DNA of 36,197 nt from positions 331 through 36,527 of the forward strand of contig DLLC01000022.1 in NCBI GenBank assembly GCA_002476625.1, read 5' to 3'. The notes under the pieces are model-generated. The model was not told the origin of the DNA. It did not search any database and was given only the letters and a program-made list of their open reading frames with translations. Both the position numbers and the translations under genes were made by a program. The stretch comes from Porphyromonadaceae bacterium UBA7572 (GTDB taxonomy: Bacteria; Bacteroidota; Bacteroidia; Bacteroidales; Muribaculaceae). Shown piece by piece: positions 1-9,167 of this stretch (position 1 is its first letter; each line of letters starts with the position of its first letter).

Positions 1-1947
1 CGTAAGGGTCTTGCCGATACCGCACTGAAGACCGCCGACGCCGGTTATCTTACCCGTCGATTGGTGGACGTGGCTCATGATGTGGTTATTACTGAGCAGG
101 ACTGTGGCACACTTCGTGGCTTGATTTGCCGTGAGGTGAAGAAGAACGACAATGTGGTGGCCACCCTCGGCTCGCGTATCGTGGGCCGTGTGTCGGTTCA
201 CGACATTATCGACCCAACCACAAAGAATGTGATTGTGAAGAGTGGCGAGGAAATCGACGACAAGGCTGCCAACCTTATCAACGAGCTTCCTATCGAATAT
301 GTGGAAATCCGCTCCGTGCTCACATGTGAGGCCAAGCATGGCGTGTGCGCCAAGTGCTACGGCCGTAACCTTGCCACTCACCGCATGGTGCAGAAAGGCG
401 AGGCTGTGGGTGTGATTGCAGCCCAGTCAATCGGCGAGCCTGGTACGCAGCTTACACTCCGCACATTCCACGTCGGTGGTGTGGCAAGCAACATTGCCGC
501 TGTAAGTAACCTCGTGTCGAAATACGATGGCCGTCTGGAAATCGATGAACTGCGCACCGTTAAAGACAAAGATGGTGTGGATGTGGTGATTGGCCGTATG
601 GCAGAACTCAAGATTCTTGACAAGAACACCGATATGGTGCTCACCACAGCCAACATCCCTTATGGTTCTAAGCTGTTCTTCAAGTCGGGCGACGAAGTGA
701 AGAAAGGTGATATCATCAACACCTGGGACCCATTCAACGCCGTTATCGTGAGCGAAGTGAGCGGCACCCTGAAATTCAACAACCTTGTGGAAGGCGTCAC
801 TTACCGTGTGGAAGTGGATGAAACTTCTGGCAACAGTGAGAAGATTATCATCGAGTCGAAAGACCGCACCAAGATTCCTGAAGCAATGTTCATCGATGAA
901 AAGGGTGAGGTGATGAAGACCTACTCACTGCCTGTGGGTGCCCACTTGATGGCCGATGAAGGCGAGAAGCTGGGCGCAGGTGAAGTGTTTGTGAAGATTC
1001 CTCGCTCATCGGGCGGTGGCGCCGGCGATATCACCGGTGGTCTGCCTCGTGTGACCGAGCTCTTCGAGGCGCGTAACCCATCTAACCCAGCCGTGGTGAG
1101 CGAAATCGACGGTGTGGTGAAACTTGGCAAAATCAAGCGCGGTAACCGTGAAATTTCGGTTACAAGCCGCTTGGGCGAGGAGAGAAAATATCTTGTGCCA
1201 CTCTCAAAGCAGATTCTTGTGCAGCAAGACGACTTTGTGCGTGCCGGCACACCACTCTCCGATGGCGCCATCACCCCTTCCGACATTTTGCGCATCATGG
1301 GTCCAACAGCCGTTCAGGAATATATTGTGAACGAAGTTCAGGATGTGTACCGCTCTCAGGGTGTGGGTATCAACGACAAGCACTTTGAGGTGATTGTGCG
1401 TCAGATGATGCGTAAGGTCACCATTCTTGAGCCAGGCGACACCCGCTTCCTCGAACTGCAGATTGTGGACAAGCGCGACTTTATGGAGGAGAACGACCGC
1501 ATCTGGGGCAAGAAGGTTGTGACCGACGCTGGCGACAGCCAAGAAGTGCAGCCTGGTCAGATTATCACAGCCCGTAAGCTCCGCGACATCAACTCCGCTC
1601 TCAAGCGCCGTGACTTGAAGCAAGTGGAAGTGCGTGAGGCGCTGCCTGCAACTTCTGAGCAGATTCTGCAAGGTATCACCCGCGCCGCACTCCAGACATC
1701 AAGCTTCATGAGTGCCGCATCATTCCAGGAAACCACCAAGGTGATCAACGAGGCCGCTATCAAGGGCAAGGTTGACAACTTGGAAGGCATGAAGGAGAAC
1801 GTGATTTGCGGTCACCTGATTCCTGCCGGTACAGGTTTGCGCGAGTGGCAGTCGATCATCGTGGGCGACAAGGACGAGTTTGCTCGTGCAGGCGCACCCG
1901 ATGCCCTTGCTGAAGAGCTTGCAGGGCAGTCAGAGTTCTTGAAATAA
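1..1947 (+). CDS. rpoC: DNA-directed RNA polymerase subunit beta' (C-terminal part, truncated by window edge)
   Basis: This is the C-terminal 648 residues of the beta' subunit of RNA polymerase; the frame is open from base 1, so the gene starts outside the window. Visible landmarks are the second zinc site (a Cys in EQDCGT, then CEAKHGVCAKC), the conserved stretch GVIAAQSIGEPGTQLTLRTF of the bridge-helix/trigger-loop region, and the family's usual C-terminal block (LITAGTG-like HLIPAGTGLREWQSI). About 780 N-terminal residues would be missing compared with Bacteroidales RpoC of roughly 1430 residues. A strong terminator follows 26 bases after the stop codon, so the rpoBC transcript probably ends here and does not read into the cobalamin operon. 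The family assignment is certain. Confidence 0.98.
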   Translation, partial: RKGLADTALKTADAGYLTRRLVDVAHDVVITEQDCGTLRGLICREVKKNDNVVATLGSRIVGRVSVHDIIDPTTKNVIVKSGEEIDDKAANLINELPIEYVEIRSVLTCEAKHGVCAKCYGRNLATHRMVQKGEAVGVIAAQSIGEPGTQLTLRTFHVGGVASNIAAVSNLVSKYDGRLEIDELRTVKDKDGVDVVIGRMAELKILDKNTDMVLTTANIPYGSKLFFKSGDEVKKGDIINTWDPFNAVIVSEVSGTLKFNNLVEGVTYRVEVDETSGNSEKIIIESKDRTKIPEAMFIDEKGEVMKTYSLPVGAHLMADEGEKLGAGEVFVKIPRSSGGGAGDITGGLPRVTELFEARNPSNPAVVSEIDGVVKLGKIKRGNREISVTSRLGEERKYLVPLSKQILVQQDDFVRAGTPLSDGAITPSDILRIMGPTAVQEYIVNEVQDVYRSQGVGINDKHFEVIVRQMMRKVTILEPGDTRFLELQIVDKRDFMEENDRIWGKKVVTDAGDSQEVQPGQIITARKLRDINSALKRRDLKQVEVREALPATSEQILQGITRAALQTSSFMSAASFQETTKVINEAAIKGKVDNLEGMKENVICGHLIPAGTGLREWQSIIVGDKDEFARAGAPDALAEELAGQSEFLK

Positions 1948-1973
1948 ATAGAAAAACACTCAATCTAATATAG

Positions 1974-2015
1974 GTCGCTTGAGAGCCGTATGGCTTTCAA
2001 GCGACTGTTTTTTTT
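1974..2015 (+). terminator. Rho-independent terminator of rpoC
   Basis: A 14-bp stem (1974-1987 with 1992-2005, one G-T pair) closes a four-base loop and is followed by a run of eight T at 2008-2015. A run of nine C follows directly (2016-2024). Confidence 0.93.
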
Positions 2016-2080
2016 CCCCCCCCCTCAGTGTAACCTTGCTTTCACCATGCACCTACACATTTGTGGAAAAAGAGTGCAGC

Positions 2081-2114
2081 TGTGATAGTATGTGAAAAAA
2101 AATAAGTAACTTTG
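2081..2114 (+). promoter_or_regulatory. Bacteroidetes-type promoter of the rightward cobalamin operon
   Basis: TAACTTTG at 2107-2114 fits the -7 consensus TAnnTTTG exactly. A weak -33 element (TGTG, 2081-2084) lies 22 bases upstream. Transcription would start near 2121, just before the riboswitch. Confidence 0.7.
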
Positions 2115-2120
2115 TATCAT

Positions 2121-2345
2121 TGATTTGGCGTCACATTTTAGCGTATGTGATGAAAAGGGAATCAGGTGAGAATCCTGAACAGACGGTGCTGCTGTAAGCG
2201 CTCCACAAGAAAAGCGTTGCTTCACTCAAATATGCCACTGATGGCCGTTTCCGCCATTTTCTTTGCTTTTGGCGGGGCGATGCGGGAAGGCGTGAGGCAA
2301 TGTGCGCAAGTCAGAAGACCTGCCAAGTCGGATGGACTGCTGGTA
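2121..2345 (+). ncRNA. Cobalamin (B12) riboswitch
   Basis: The conserved elements of the cobalamin aptamer appear in order: GGGAATCAGGTGAGAATCCTG with the downstream GCTGCTGTAAGC, GCCACTG (2234-2240), GGGAAGGCG (2284-2292) and the closing AAGTCAGAAGACCTGCC (2308-2324). A short hairpin candidate (CTGCT...AGCAG, about 2337-2356) follows and could be the expression platform. In this family binding of adenosylcobalamin or a related cobamide switches expression of the downstream gene off. The downstream TonB receptor gene starts 60-80 bases after the aptamer, which supports B12 uptake as the operon's job. Confidence 0.95.
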
Positions 2346-2403
2346 GTTTAAGCAGCCCAAGAAGTACAAACAAAACACAAATTGCATAAGACCCGTTAGC
2401 TCT

Positions 2404-4458
2404 ATGTATCGACATTTACTTACATTTATGATGGTGCTGTGCCTTGCCCTCACCTCTGTGGCGCAGCAAAACACTACTAAGCCTATTTCACGCATCGACT
2501 CCATGCAATATTTGGAGGACGTGGTGGTGTATGCAAAAAAACCGTATCAAGAGGTGATTCCAGCCCAGACATTGAGTGGCAAGCGCCTACAAGGGCTGAA
2601 TAGCCACAGCGTGGCCGATGCCATCCGCTATTTCGCCGGTGTGCAGATAAAGGACTATGGTGGCGTGGGCGGTGTGAAAACCGTGGATATTCGCTCCATG
2701 GGCACTAATCACATGGGCGTGTTCTACGATGGCATTCAGCTTGGCAACGCACAGAATGGACAGATTGACCTTGGCAAATTCTCGCTCGACAACATCGACG
2801 AGATTTCACTCTACAATGGTCAGAAAAGTGAGATATTCCAGCCTGCGCGCGACTTTGGCTCGGCTGGAACCATCTATATCCGCACTCATCATCCACGGTT
2901 TTCCGATGGAAAGGCCGACAATTTTAATGTCACGCTCCGCACTGGCTCGTTTGGCCTTGCCAACCCCTCGGTGCGATGGGAGCACCAGTTTTCCAAAGCG
3001 CTGAGCATGAACCTCAATGCGGAGTATACCTACGCCACCGGTCAGTATCATTTCCGCTATCGCAAGAAGTTCAGCGACGGCACTCTGGCGTGGGACACCA
3101 CCGCTGTGCGAAAGAATGGCGATGTGAATGCGCTGCGAGTGGAGGGTGGCCTTTTCGGCAACATTCCGCATGGCGTGTGGAACCTCAAATTCTATTATTA
3201 CGATAGCGAGCGCGGTATCCCTGGCGCCATTGTGAACAATGTGTGGAAAACCTCGCAGCGCCAATGGGACCGCAATTTCTTCACGCAGGGCACGTTCAAG
3301 AAGGAGGTGAGCGAGCGTTATAGCCTGATGGTGAACGCCAAGTATGCGCGCGACTACATGCGCTTCCTCAACCCCGACACCACACTGCTTTACCTCGACA
3401 ATAAATTCTGGCAAGATGAAATATATTTGTCGGTGGCCAATAAGTTCGACATCATGAAGAACTGGGAGGCCGACCTCTCGGTGGACTATAAATGGAATTA
3501 CCTGAACGCCACGCTCGTGAACTTCGCCTACCCCACACGCCACACCGCGCTTGCCGCCATAGCCACTGCCTACACCTATCAGCGGTTTAAGACTCAGGCT
3601 TCGCTGCTCTACACCATGGTGAACGACCGCTCCACCGCGCGCAATGCGGGCAATGTGATGGCGCGCAACAGCAAGTGGATGCACAAGTTCACCCCTGCTG
3701 TGTTCTTTAGCTTTCAGCCATTAGAGGATTATGACTTCTATCTGCGTGCGTTCTACAAGCGCATATTCCGAATGCCCACATTCAACGACCTTTACTACAC
3801 CGACATAGGCAACGCCTCGCTCAACCCAGAGTATGCCAACCAGTATAATGTGGGCCTGCAGTGGCAGACGGTGCGAGCCTATGGCTTCTACCGTGGTTTC
3901 CGCTTCACTGCCGATGCTTATTATAATTATGTGACCGACAAAATTATTGCCGTGCCAAAAGGCACTGGCATGTATCGCTGGATGATGATGAACATAGGCA
4001 AGGTGAAAATCCGCGGTATTGACCTCACGGCGCGCACTACGCTCAACTTTCCGTTCGACATTCTGGTGGACGTGAGCCTGAACTACACCTATCAGAAAGC
4101 TCAAGACTATTCAGATCCGTCTGACAATCTTGACGGCGGATCCTACAAGGGGCAGATAGCCTACATTCCTTGGCACAGCGGCAGTGCCACGGTGAATGCC
4201 GTGTGGCGCAAGTTCACGCTCAACTATAGCTTTATCTATGTGGGCGAGCGTTATCACAATAGCAGCAACATTCCTGCCAACCACGAGCAGCCGTGGTACA
4301 CCCATGATATCAGCGCAAACTACACTTTCCGCCTTGGTGGTGTGAATATGAAGGTCACAGGCGAGGTGAACAACCTGCTCAACCAGCAATACGACGTGGT
4401 GCTCAACTACCCGATGCCCGGTCGCAACTATAAGTTAATCCTAAAATTTGACTTCTAA
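2404..4458 (+). CDS. btuB: TonB-dependent outer-membrane receptor for cobamides (BtuB family)
   Basis: The product is a 684-residue outer-membrane transporter that should bring cobalamin-type substrates into the periplasm using TonB energy. It has a signal peptide (residues 1 to about 21, ending ALTSVAQQ), a plug domain (about residues 35-150, with the motifs GVGGVKTVDIRSMG and DNIDEISLYNGQKSE) and a 22-strand-type barrel ending in an aromatic residue (LILKFDF), the usual signal for barrel assembly. The length matches BtuB-like receptors and it lacks the N-terminal carboxypeptidase-like extension of SusC proteins. It is the first gene after a cobalamin riboswitch, and the BtuG-type lipoprotein gene starts three bases after its stop codon, an arrangement known from Bacteroides BtuB-BtuG pairs. 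The substrate is inferred from this context. Confidence 0.9.
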   Translation: MYRHLLTFMMVLCLALTSVAQQNTTKPISRIDSMQYLEDVVVYAKKPYQEVIPAQTLSGKRLQGLNSHSVADAIRYFAGVQIKDYGGVGGVKTVDIRSMGTNHMGVFYDGIQLGNAQNGQIDLGKFSLDNIDEISLYNGQKSEIFQPARDFGSAGTIYIRTHHPRFSDGKADNFNVTLRTGSFGLANPSVRWEHQFSKALSMNLNAEYTYATGQYHFRYRKKFSDGTLAWDTTAVRKNGDVNALRVEGGLFGNIPHGVWNLKFYYYDSERGIPGAIVNNVWKTSQRQWDRNFFTQGTFKKEVSERYSLMVNAKYARDYMRFLNPDTTLLYLDNKFWQDEIYLSVANKFDIMKNWEADLSVDYKWNYLNATLVNFAYPTRHTALAAIATAYTYQRFKTQASLLYTMVNDRSTARNAGNVMARNSKWMHKFTPAVFFSFQPLEDYDFYLRAFYKRIFRMPTFNDLYYTDIGNASLNPEYANQYNVGLQWQTVRAYGFYRGFRFTADAYYNYVTDKIIAVPKGTGMYRWMMMNIGKVKIRGIDLTARTTLNFPFDILVDVSLNYTYQKAQDYSDPSDNLDGGSYKGQIAYIPWHSGSATVNAVWRKFTLNYSFIYVGERYHNSSNIPANHEQPWYTHDISANYTFRLGGVNMKVTGEVNNLLNQQYDVVLNYPMPGRNYKLILKFDF

Positions 4459-4461
4459 GAT

Positions 4462-5613
4462 ATGACACGCTATATTTTAATATTATTGGCAACGCTTTCG
4501 CTGGCACTCACAAGCTGCCGCAACGACGACATTATCTTTATTCCGGAAGAAGTGCCTACCACGCAGCCCGAATACACCGATGTGGAAGGCTTCTACCTGC
4601 TGTGCGAGGGGAATAAGGACTCTAATAAGGCATCGCTTGACTGGTTTGATGCTCGGACCGGAAAATACACCCGCAATATATATCCCCAAGCCAACCCGAA
4701 TGAAGTGAAGGAAATGGGTGATGTGGGCAATGATTTAGGTATCTATGGTGGCAAGCTGTATGTGGTGGTGAACTGCTCCAATAAGGTGCTCGTGCTTGAC
4801 AAGCGCACGGCGAAGAAGGTGGGGCAAATCAATATTCCCAACTGCCGTTATGTGAAATTCTATAAGGGCTATGCCTACATCACCAGCTATGCCGGGCCTG
4901 TGGAACTTAACCCCAATTACGAGCAAAAGGGATATGTGGCAAAAATCGACACTGCCACATTGAAGGAAGTGGATCGTTGCATTGTGGGCTTTCAGCCCGA
5001 CCAACTCGACATTGTGAACGGCAAGATATATGTGGCAAATTCGGGGGGCTATATGTTTCCAAATTATGAAAACACGCTCTCGGTGATTGATATTGCCACT
5101 TTTAAGGAAGAAAAGCGTGTGCCGATTGACATCAACCTATACTTATGCAAGGGTGATCGGCATGGTGTGCTGTGGGTGGTGTCGCGCGGTGACTATTATG
5201 ATGTGCCCAGCCGAATCTATGCCTACGACACCCGTAAAGACCGGATAGTGAAGATTTTTGATATACCGGCAAGCAGCATTTGGCTTGATGGCGATTCACT
5301 TTATGTGACTTCGGTTCAGTGGAGCAACATTACGATGACCAACGACATAACGTATGCCATCGTGGATGTGGATAAGATGGAAGTGCTTACACGCAACTTT
5401 ATCACCGATGGCACAGAGCAGCAGATAAAGATACCCTACGGCATAGCAGTGAATCCCGTGACCAAGGACATTTATGTGGCTGATGCTAAAAATTATGTCA
5501 CACCTGGGCGCCTTTATTGCTTTGGACAAGATGGCAAGAAAAAATGGGATGTACGAACGGGGGATATACCGGGGCACTTTGTATTTTTAGGAAAAAACAT
5601 CAATGAACAATAA
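4462..5613 (+). CDS. btuG: BtuG-type surface lipoprotein, beta-propeller (cobamide capture)
   Basis: This is a 383-residue lipoprotein: the signal peptide ends in the lipobox LTSC (residues 16-19), so Cys19 should be lipidated. The mature part is a YncE/DUF5074-like beta-propeller, visible as repeated blade motifs such as YGGKLYVVVNCSNKVLVLD, IVNGKIYVANSGG and NTLSVIDIATFK. In Bacteroides, BtuG proteins of this type sit on the outer face of BtuB and bind B12 very tightly. The gene is almost contiguous with the receptor gene (three bases apart), so the two are probably made in step and form a complex. Binding to cobamide is inferred from family and position; the propeller fold itself is well supported by the repeats. 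Confidence 0.85.
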   Translation: MTRYILILLATLSLALTSCRNDDIIFIPEEVPTTQPEYTDVEGFYLLCEGNKDSNKASLDWFDARTGKYTRNIYPQANPNEVKEMGDVGNDLGIYGGKLYVVVNCSNKVLVLDKRTAKKVGQINIPNCRYVKFYKGYAYITSYAGPVELNPNYEQKGYVAKIDTATLKEVDRCIVGFQPDQLDIVNGKIYVANSGGYMFPNYENTLSVIDIATFKEEKRVPIDINLYLCKGDRHGVLWVVSRGDYYDVPSRIYAYDTRKDRIVKIFDIPASSIWLDGDSLYVTSVQWSNITMTNDITYAIVDVDKMEVLTRNFITDGTEQQIKIPYGIAVNPVTKDIYVADAKNYVTPGRLYCFGQDGKKKWDVRTGDIPGHFVFLGKNINEQ

Positions 5614-5632
5614 TCAAAAAATTAACTAAAAG

Positions 5633-6826
5633 ATGATGAGAGAATTATTTATAATATTAGCTGCGGTGCTGGCTCTTTCCGCCGAGGCAAAGAATGAGCC
5701 GTTCTTGACCAAGGTGTATGACTTTATGCCAGCTCCGGGGCAGTTTGTGAACACGCTTCCTGAATTCAATGCTGGTGACACGAAGGCTGATGTATTGGCT
5801 CGTGCGGCTGAATATATTTGTGGATATTATGACGTGGAAGATGGAGACTCCACTATGGTGTATAAACCGTCTATGGTAAGCCTTGGCGGCTTTGGCGGCT
5901 ATGTGGTGGTGGGGTTTGACCACCCTGTGGTGAACGTGAAAGGCGACTATGATTTTCAGATTTTCGGTAATGGCTTTTTTGCAACGGGTTCTTCTGCTGG
6001 CGGCAGCAGCGAGCCGGGTATTGTGATGGTGAGCTACGATGCCAATGGCAACGGCATCCCCGACGACCCTTGGTATGAGCTGGCTGGCAGTGAATACAAT
6101 TCGCCAAAAACACAGCACAATTTCACTATCACCTACTACAAGCCTGACGAGAACAAGGAAAAAACTCCAGACCCCATAGTCAAACCTATTATTGATAACA
6201 CTTATATAAGGTGGACCAGTAATGATGTGAATCCCGACAGTGTGAGCGGATATGTGTATAAGAATCAGTATCACTCCCAAAGCTACTGGCCACAGTGGGC
6301 GGAGGGCGAGACACTCACTTTTACAGGTACAAAACTTTGCAACAACGCAGAGGATAAGAGTGGAAGAGGCTCATACTGGGTGCAGTACTGCAAGGATTGG
6401 GGATATGTGGACAACCGTACCGACTATGACCCCTATTCTCCTCGTGAGGACATGGACACTGCACAGATGAATCGTGGCTTTAAGATTGACTGGGCTGTGG
6501 ATGCCGATGGTGTGCCTGTGCACTTGCCGATGGTGCACTTTATCAAAGTGTATAATGCCATGAACCAGTATTGCGGCTGGCTTGGCGAGACCTCCACCGA
6601 GGTGGCTGGCGGTATCGACTTCCACCCACAGGCTGTGGCACCTCAAGTGCTGAAAGGCGATGCCGACGGCAATGGCACTGTGGATGTGAGCGATGTGACG
6701 ATGGTGATTAACCGCATCTTAGGTCAGAAATCAGCCGGCTACAATCCGCTGGGCTTCGACCTTGACGGTAATGGTGCCGTTGACGTGAGTGATGTGACGT
6801 CGCAGATTAATGTGATTTTACAATAA
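5633..6826 (+). CDS. Cell-surface protein with C-terminal dockerin-like module, cobalamin operon
   Basis: The product has 397 residues with a type I signal peptide (cleavage near residue 19, AEAKN) and no lipobox. The body (about residues 20-335) belongs to a surface-protein family that I recall near TonB receptors in Bacteroides; motifs include APGQFVNTLPEF, SLGGFGGYVVVGFDHPVV, NGNGIPDDPWYELAGSEY, FHSQ-like YHSQSYWPQW and CGWLGETSTEVAGG. The molecular role is unknown to me. Residues 341-397 form two calcium-binding dockerin-like repeats (DADGNGTVDVSDV and DLDGNGAVDVSDV), each followed by an INxIL helix. It is the third gene of the riboswitch operon, 19 bases after the BtuG-type gene, so a part in cobamide capture or surface organisation is likely but inferred. 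Confidence 0.82.
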   Translation: MMRELFIILAAVLALSAEAKNEPFLTKVYDFMPAPGQFVNTLPEFNAGDTKADVLARAAEYICGYYDVEDGDSTMVYKPSMVSLGGFGGYVVVGFDHPVVNVKGDYDFQIFGNGFFATGSSAGGSSEPGIVMVSYDANGNGIPDDPWYELAGSEYNSPKTQHNFTITYYKPDENKEKTPDPIVKPIIDNTYIRWTSNDVNPDSVSGYVYKNQYHSQSYWPQWAEGETLTFTGTKLCNNAEDKSGRGSYWVQYCKDWGYVDNRTDYDPYSPREDMDTAQMNRGFKIDWAVDADGVPVHLPMVHFIKVYNAMNQYCGWLGETSTEVAGGIDFHPQAVAPQVLKGDADGNGTVDVSDVTMVINRILGQKSAGYNPLGFDLDGNGAVDVSDVTSQINVILQ

Positions 6827-6845
6827 TAACTTTTATAAATTGAAT

Positions 6846-7781
6846 ATGAAGAAATCTTTACTTTTCATGGTGGCTGCTTTTGCGGCTACTGCTATGTCGG
6901 CCACCGACTATGTGCTGGATTTGAGCGCACCTGCCTATCCGGAAGTGATTAACTATACCGCAAAGGGCAACGCCCAGGTGTGGACCGACACCTACAACGA
7001 GGAGGAATACATTCTGGAGTTCTCCCCATTCATGTTCAGCCACCTGTCAAGCGGGTCGAGCTGGAACGGCACCTACTGGGACGGATTTACTCTGGTGAAA
7101 TGTGCCGACAACGCTGCGCAAACCGATTGGATTACCAACCAGTGGGGCATTATGGCCGCCGGTGGCATTGGCGCTCAAGGGAAGGCTGACGCCAGTGTGC
7201 CCTATCTATATGCCTATTGCCCCGACTTTATGGGCACAAGCCTGTGCACGATGATGTATGACGATGAGAAAACTTATTATGCCAAGGGTATGTATGTAAA
7301 CATTTCGGCTTACAGCTATTATGCATGCAAGAATGGCATTTCTCCAGCCAATGCCTTCACCAAGGAGGGCGATTCCTTCAAACTGACGGTGTCGGGCAAA
7401 AATGCGGCAGGCGAGGAAAAGTCGTGTGCTATCGAACTGGCTGGCTATCATAATGGGAAGTTCTCAGCCTTGACCGACTGGACTTGGTTTGACATGACTT
7501 CGCTCGGTGCTGTAAAGGATATGGCGTTCACGCTCACAAGCACCGATAATAGTGCCTATGGAGCCAATACGCCTCTCTACTTTGCTCTCGACAAACTCAC
7601 CGTGAGTGATGAGCCTCAGGTGCCTACTGCAGTTGACGACGTGGCAGTGGCTAAGACGGTGGCTTCGGTGAAGTATGTGAACTTGGCTGGCCAGATGAGC
7701 GATGTGCCATTCTGTGGCGTGAATGTGAAGGTGACTACCTACACCGATGGCTCCACACGCTCTGAAAAGCTGATGAAGTAA
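6846..7781 (+). CDS. DUF4465-like secreted protein with T9SS-type C-terminal tail
   Basis: This is a 311-residue secreted protein, last gene of the rightward cobalamin operon. The chosen start is ATG 6846 (MKKSLLFMVAAFAATAMSA), which gives a clean signal peptide; an in-frame TTG lies two codons upstream. The body fits DUF4465: SSWNGTYWDGFTLVK near the N-terminus and the closing signature SLGAVKDMAFTLTSTDNSAYG with NTPLYFALDKLTV. Residues 261-311 form a tail that matches tails on both leftward-operon proteins (VASVKYVNLAGQ, then GVNVKVTTYTDGS) and resembles the type A sorting domain of T9SS cargo. There is no lipobox. I recall DUF4465 proteins near B12-regulated loci in Bacteroidetes, which would fit ligand binding at the cell surface, but that function is inferred. 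Confidence 0.83.
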   Translation: MKKSLLFMVAAFAATAMSATDYVLDLSAPAYPEVINYTAKGNAQVWTDTYNEEEYILEFSPFMFSHLSSGSSWNGTYWDGFTLVKCADNAAQTDWITNQWGIMAAGGIGAQGKADASVPYLYAYCPDFMGTSLCTMMYDDEKTYYAKGMYVNISAYSYYACKNGISPANAFTKEGDSFKLTVSGKNAAGEEKSCAIELAGYHNGKFSALTDWTWFDMTSLGAVKDMAFTLTSTDNSAYGANTPLYFALDKLTVSDEPQVPTAVDDVAVAKTVASVKYVNLAGQMSDVPFCGVNVKVTTYTDGSTRSEKLMK

Positions 7782-7810
7782 AAATTATCTCGGTAATCCT
7801 CAAAACGAAC

Positions 7811-7848
7811 AATGGCACCTGTCCAATCACGGATGGGTGCCATTTTGG
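7811..7848. terminator. Bidirectional terminator between the two convergent cobalamin operons
   Basis: The stem pairs 7811-7824 with 7831-7844 (nine perfect outer pairs, AATGGCACC with GGTGCCATT, then five more including two wobble pairs) around the loop 7825-7830. T runs follow on the plus strand (7843-7846) and, slightly offset, on the minus strand. Confidence 0.85.
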
Positions 7849-7894
7849 TGTTACTATATATATTATTGTGTTTGTGCTTGGCAAATTGAGTTGC

Positions 7895-9154
7895 CTATTG
7901 GATTATCTTTTTGATGGCAGTGTGGCTGCCGTCGGTGTAAGTGGTGACCATGATGTTCACACCGCTGAAAGGCTCGTCGCTGCTCACGCCAGCCACGTTG
8001 TAGTATTTGACTGATGCCACAGTCTTTTCCTCTACGTTGGTGTCGGTGATGGCGGTTGGCGTTTTCTCGCTTTGGGCAAACATTACCATGGCAGGGAACC
8101 AGTAATTGCCGTCGAGCTTTAGCTGGTTGCCCACTTCCTCGCCGTTCTTATTGTAGAAGTGCAGATAATAGTTTTGTGAACTGTATTGCTCGAAAGTCAC
8201 TACCACAAAATTGCCGGTGTAGGGGTCGAGGTCGCACACGTTGCCGTACATATACTGTCCGTCAGGAAGCGTGATGAATGTTTCGGTGAACTCGCCAGAG
8301 GCCATATCGTATTTGCTGATAAAGTTGCCACCATCGGCTGGAGCATAGTAGAGCGCTCTGTTTTTTACATCTACGGCAGGAGAAGTCTTCTTCCATGCGA
8401 AAGAAGAATTCTGGCACGCCATCGTCACTGCCACTGGAGCTTTAGGCTCCATGCTTTGCGTGTCGATTTCCACTAACTGTTCGGTGTCGGAAGCTGAAGG
8501 CGTGCCCCATGTGCAGGTGTTGATGGCCACCCACACCTCATTGCCCACCTTGAATATGGTGCCGGTGCCACTGCCAGTCGCGATGGTTTTCACAAGCTGG
8601 TCGGTTCTGGTGTCGATCACATATACGCCCTTATTGAGCACGCACACGAGAAGCTTTCCGTTAACTTCCACCATTTCGCCAGGCTCGCCGGCGTCAGTGC
8701 CAGCGATAGGGGATTGGGTGATAGAGGCAGTGGTGGGATTGAAGATGTAGATACCTTTGGTACTGCCCACATACACTTTGGTGTCGCTCAGCGGATAGCA
8801 TGCGCGGGTGTCGCCACCGCCGCCAAATTCGGTAATGCTGTGCTTTAGCCTCAGCGTCTTGCGGTCGGCAATGTCGAAGCGTCCGCCAGTGTTGCCATAG
8901 TTCTGCTTGGAGCAGAAATAGATGTTATCGGCGTCCTGTGTGCAGAATTGGGTGGTGTTGCCGAGCGTCTTGCCTGGGTTCTCTTTTTGGAATACACGAT
9001 ACTCCATAGCGGCATCGTCGTAGGAATAGAAATTGACGGTGCTTGCGTTGTGGCCATACCAGTCCTCGTTCAGAATATACACGCCATTGGTGTAGTCGGC
9101 AAAAGCGCTTGTCGCCAAGGCCGCTGATGCGATAACCGTGAATAGTGTTTTCAT
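7895..9154 (-). CDS. DUF5074/BtuG-like secreted beta-propeller with T9SS-type C-terminal tail
   Basis: The product has 419 residues from the ATG whose complement lies at 9152-9154 (MKTLFTVIASAALATSAFA, a type I signal peptide without lipobox); an in-frame TTG four codons upstream gives a poorer N-terminus. The mature protein starts with the DUF5074-type motif YTNGVYILNEDWYGHNAS and continues as a beta-propeller (TKVYVGSTKGIYIFNP, VNGKLLVCVLNKGVYVID, VGNEVWVAINT). Residues 367-419 are the shared tail (VASVKYYNVAGVSSDEPFSG, then TTYTDGS). It is the second gene of the leftward riboswitch operon, 13 bases after the first. It resembles the BtuG-type lipoprotein of the facing operon in fold but would be exported and anchored differently. 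Cobamide binding is inferred from operon and fold. Confidence 0.82.
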   Translation of the reverse strand: MKTLFTVIASAALATSAFADYTNGVYILNEDWYGHNASTVNFYSYDDAAMEYRVFQKENPGKTLGNTTQFCTQDADNIYFCSKQNYGNTGGRFDIADRKTLRLKHSITEFGGGGDTRACYPLSDTKVYVGSTKGIYIFNPTTASITQSPIAGTDAGEPGEMVEVNGKLLVCVLNKGVYVIDTRTDQLVKTIATGSGTGTIFKVGNEVWVAINTCTWGTPSASDTEQLVEIDTQSMEPKAPVAVTMACQNSSFAWKKTSPAVDVKNRALYYAPADGGNFISKYDMASGEFTETFITLPDGQYMYGNVCDLDPYTGNFVVVTFEQYSSQNYYLHFYNKNGEEVGNQLKLDGNYWFPAMVMFAQSEKTPTAITDTNVEEKTVASVKYYNVAGVSSDEPFSGVNIMVTTYTDGSHTAIKKIIQ

Positions 9155-9167
9155 AACGGTGGTCAAA

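Noticed and set aside
2806..3684. 292-codon open frame antisense to the TonB receptor gene
   Set aside because: It lies entirely opposite a well-supported gene, has a biased His/Val/Gly composition typical of antisense frames in this codon usage, and matches no family.
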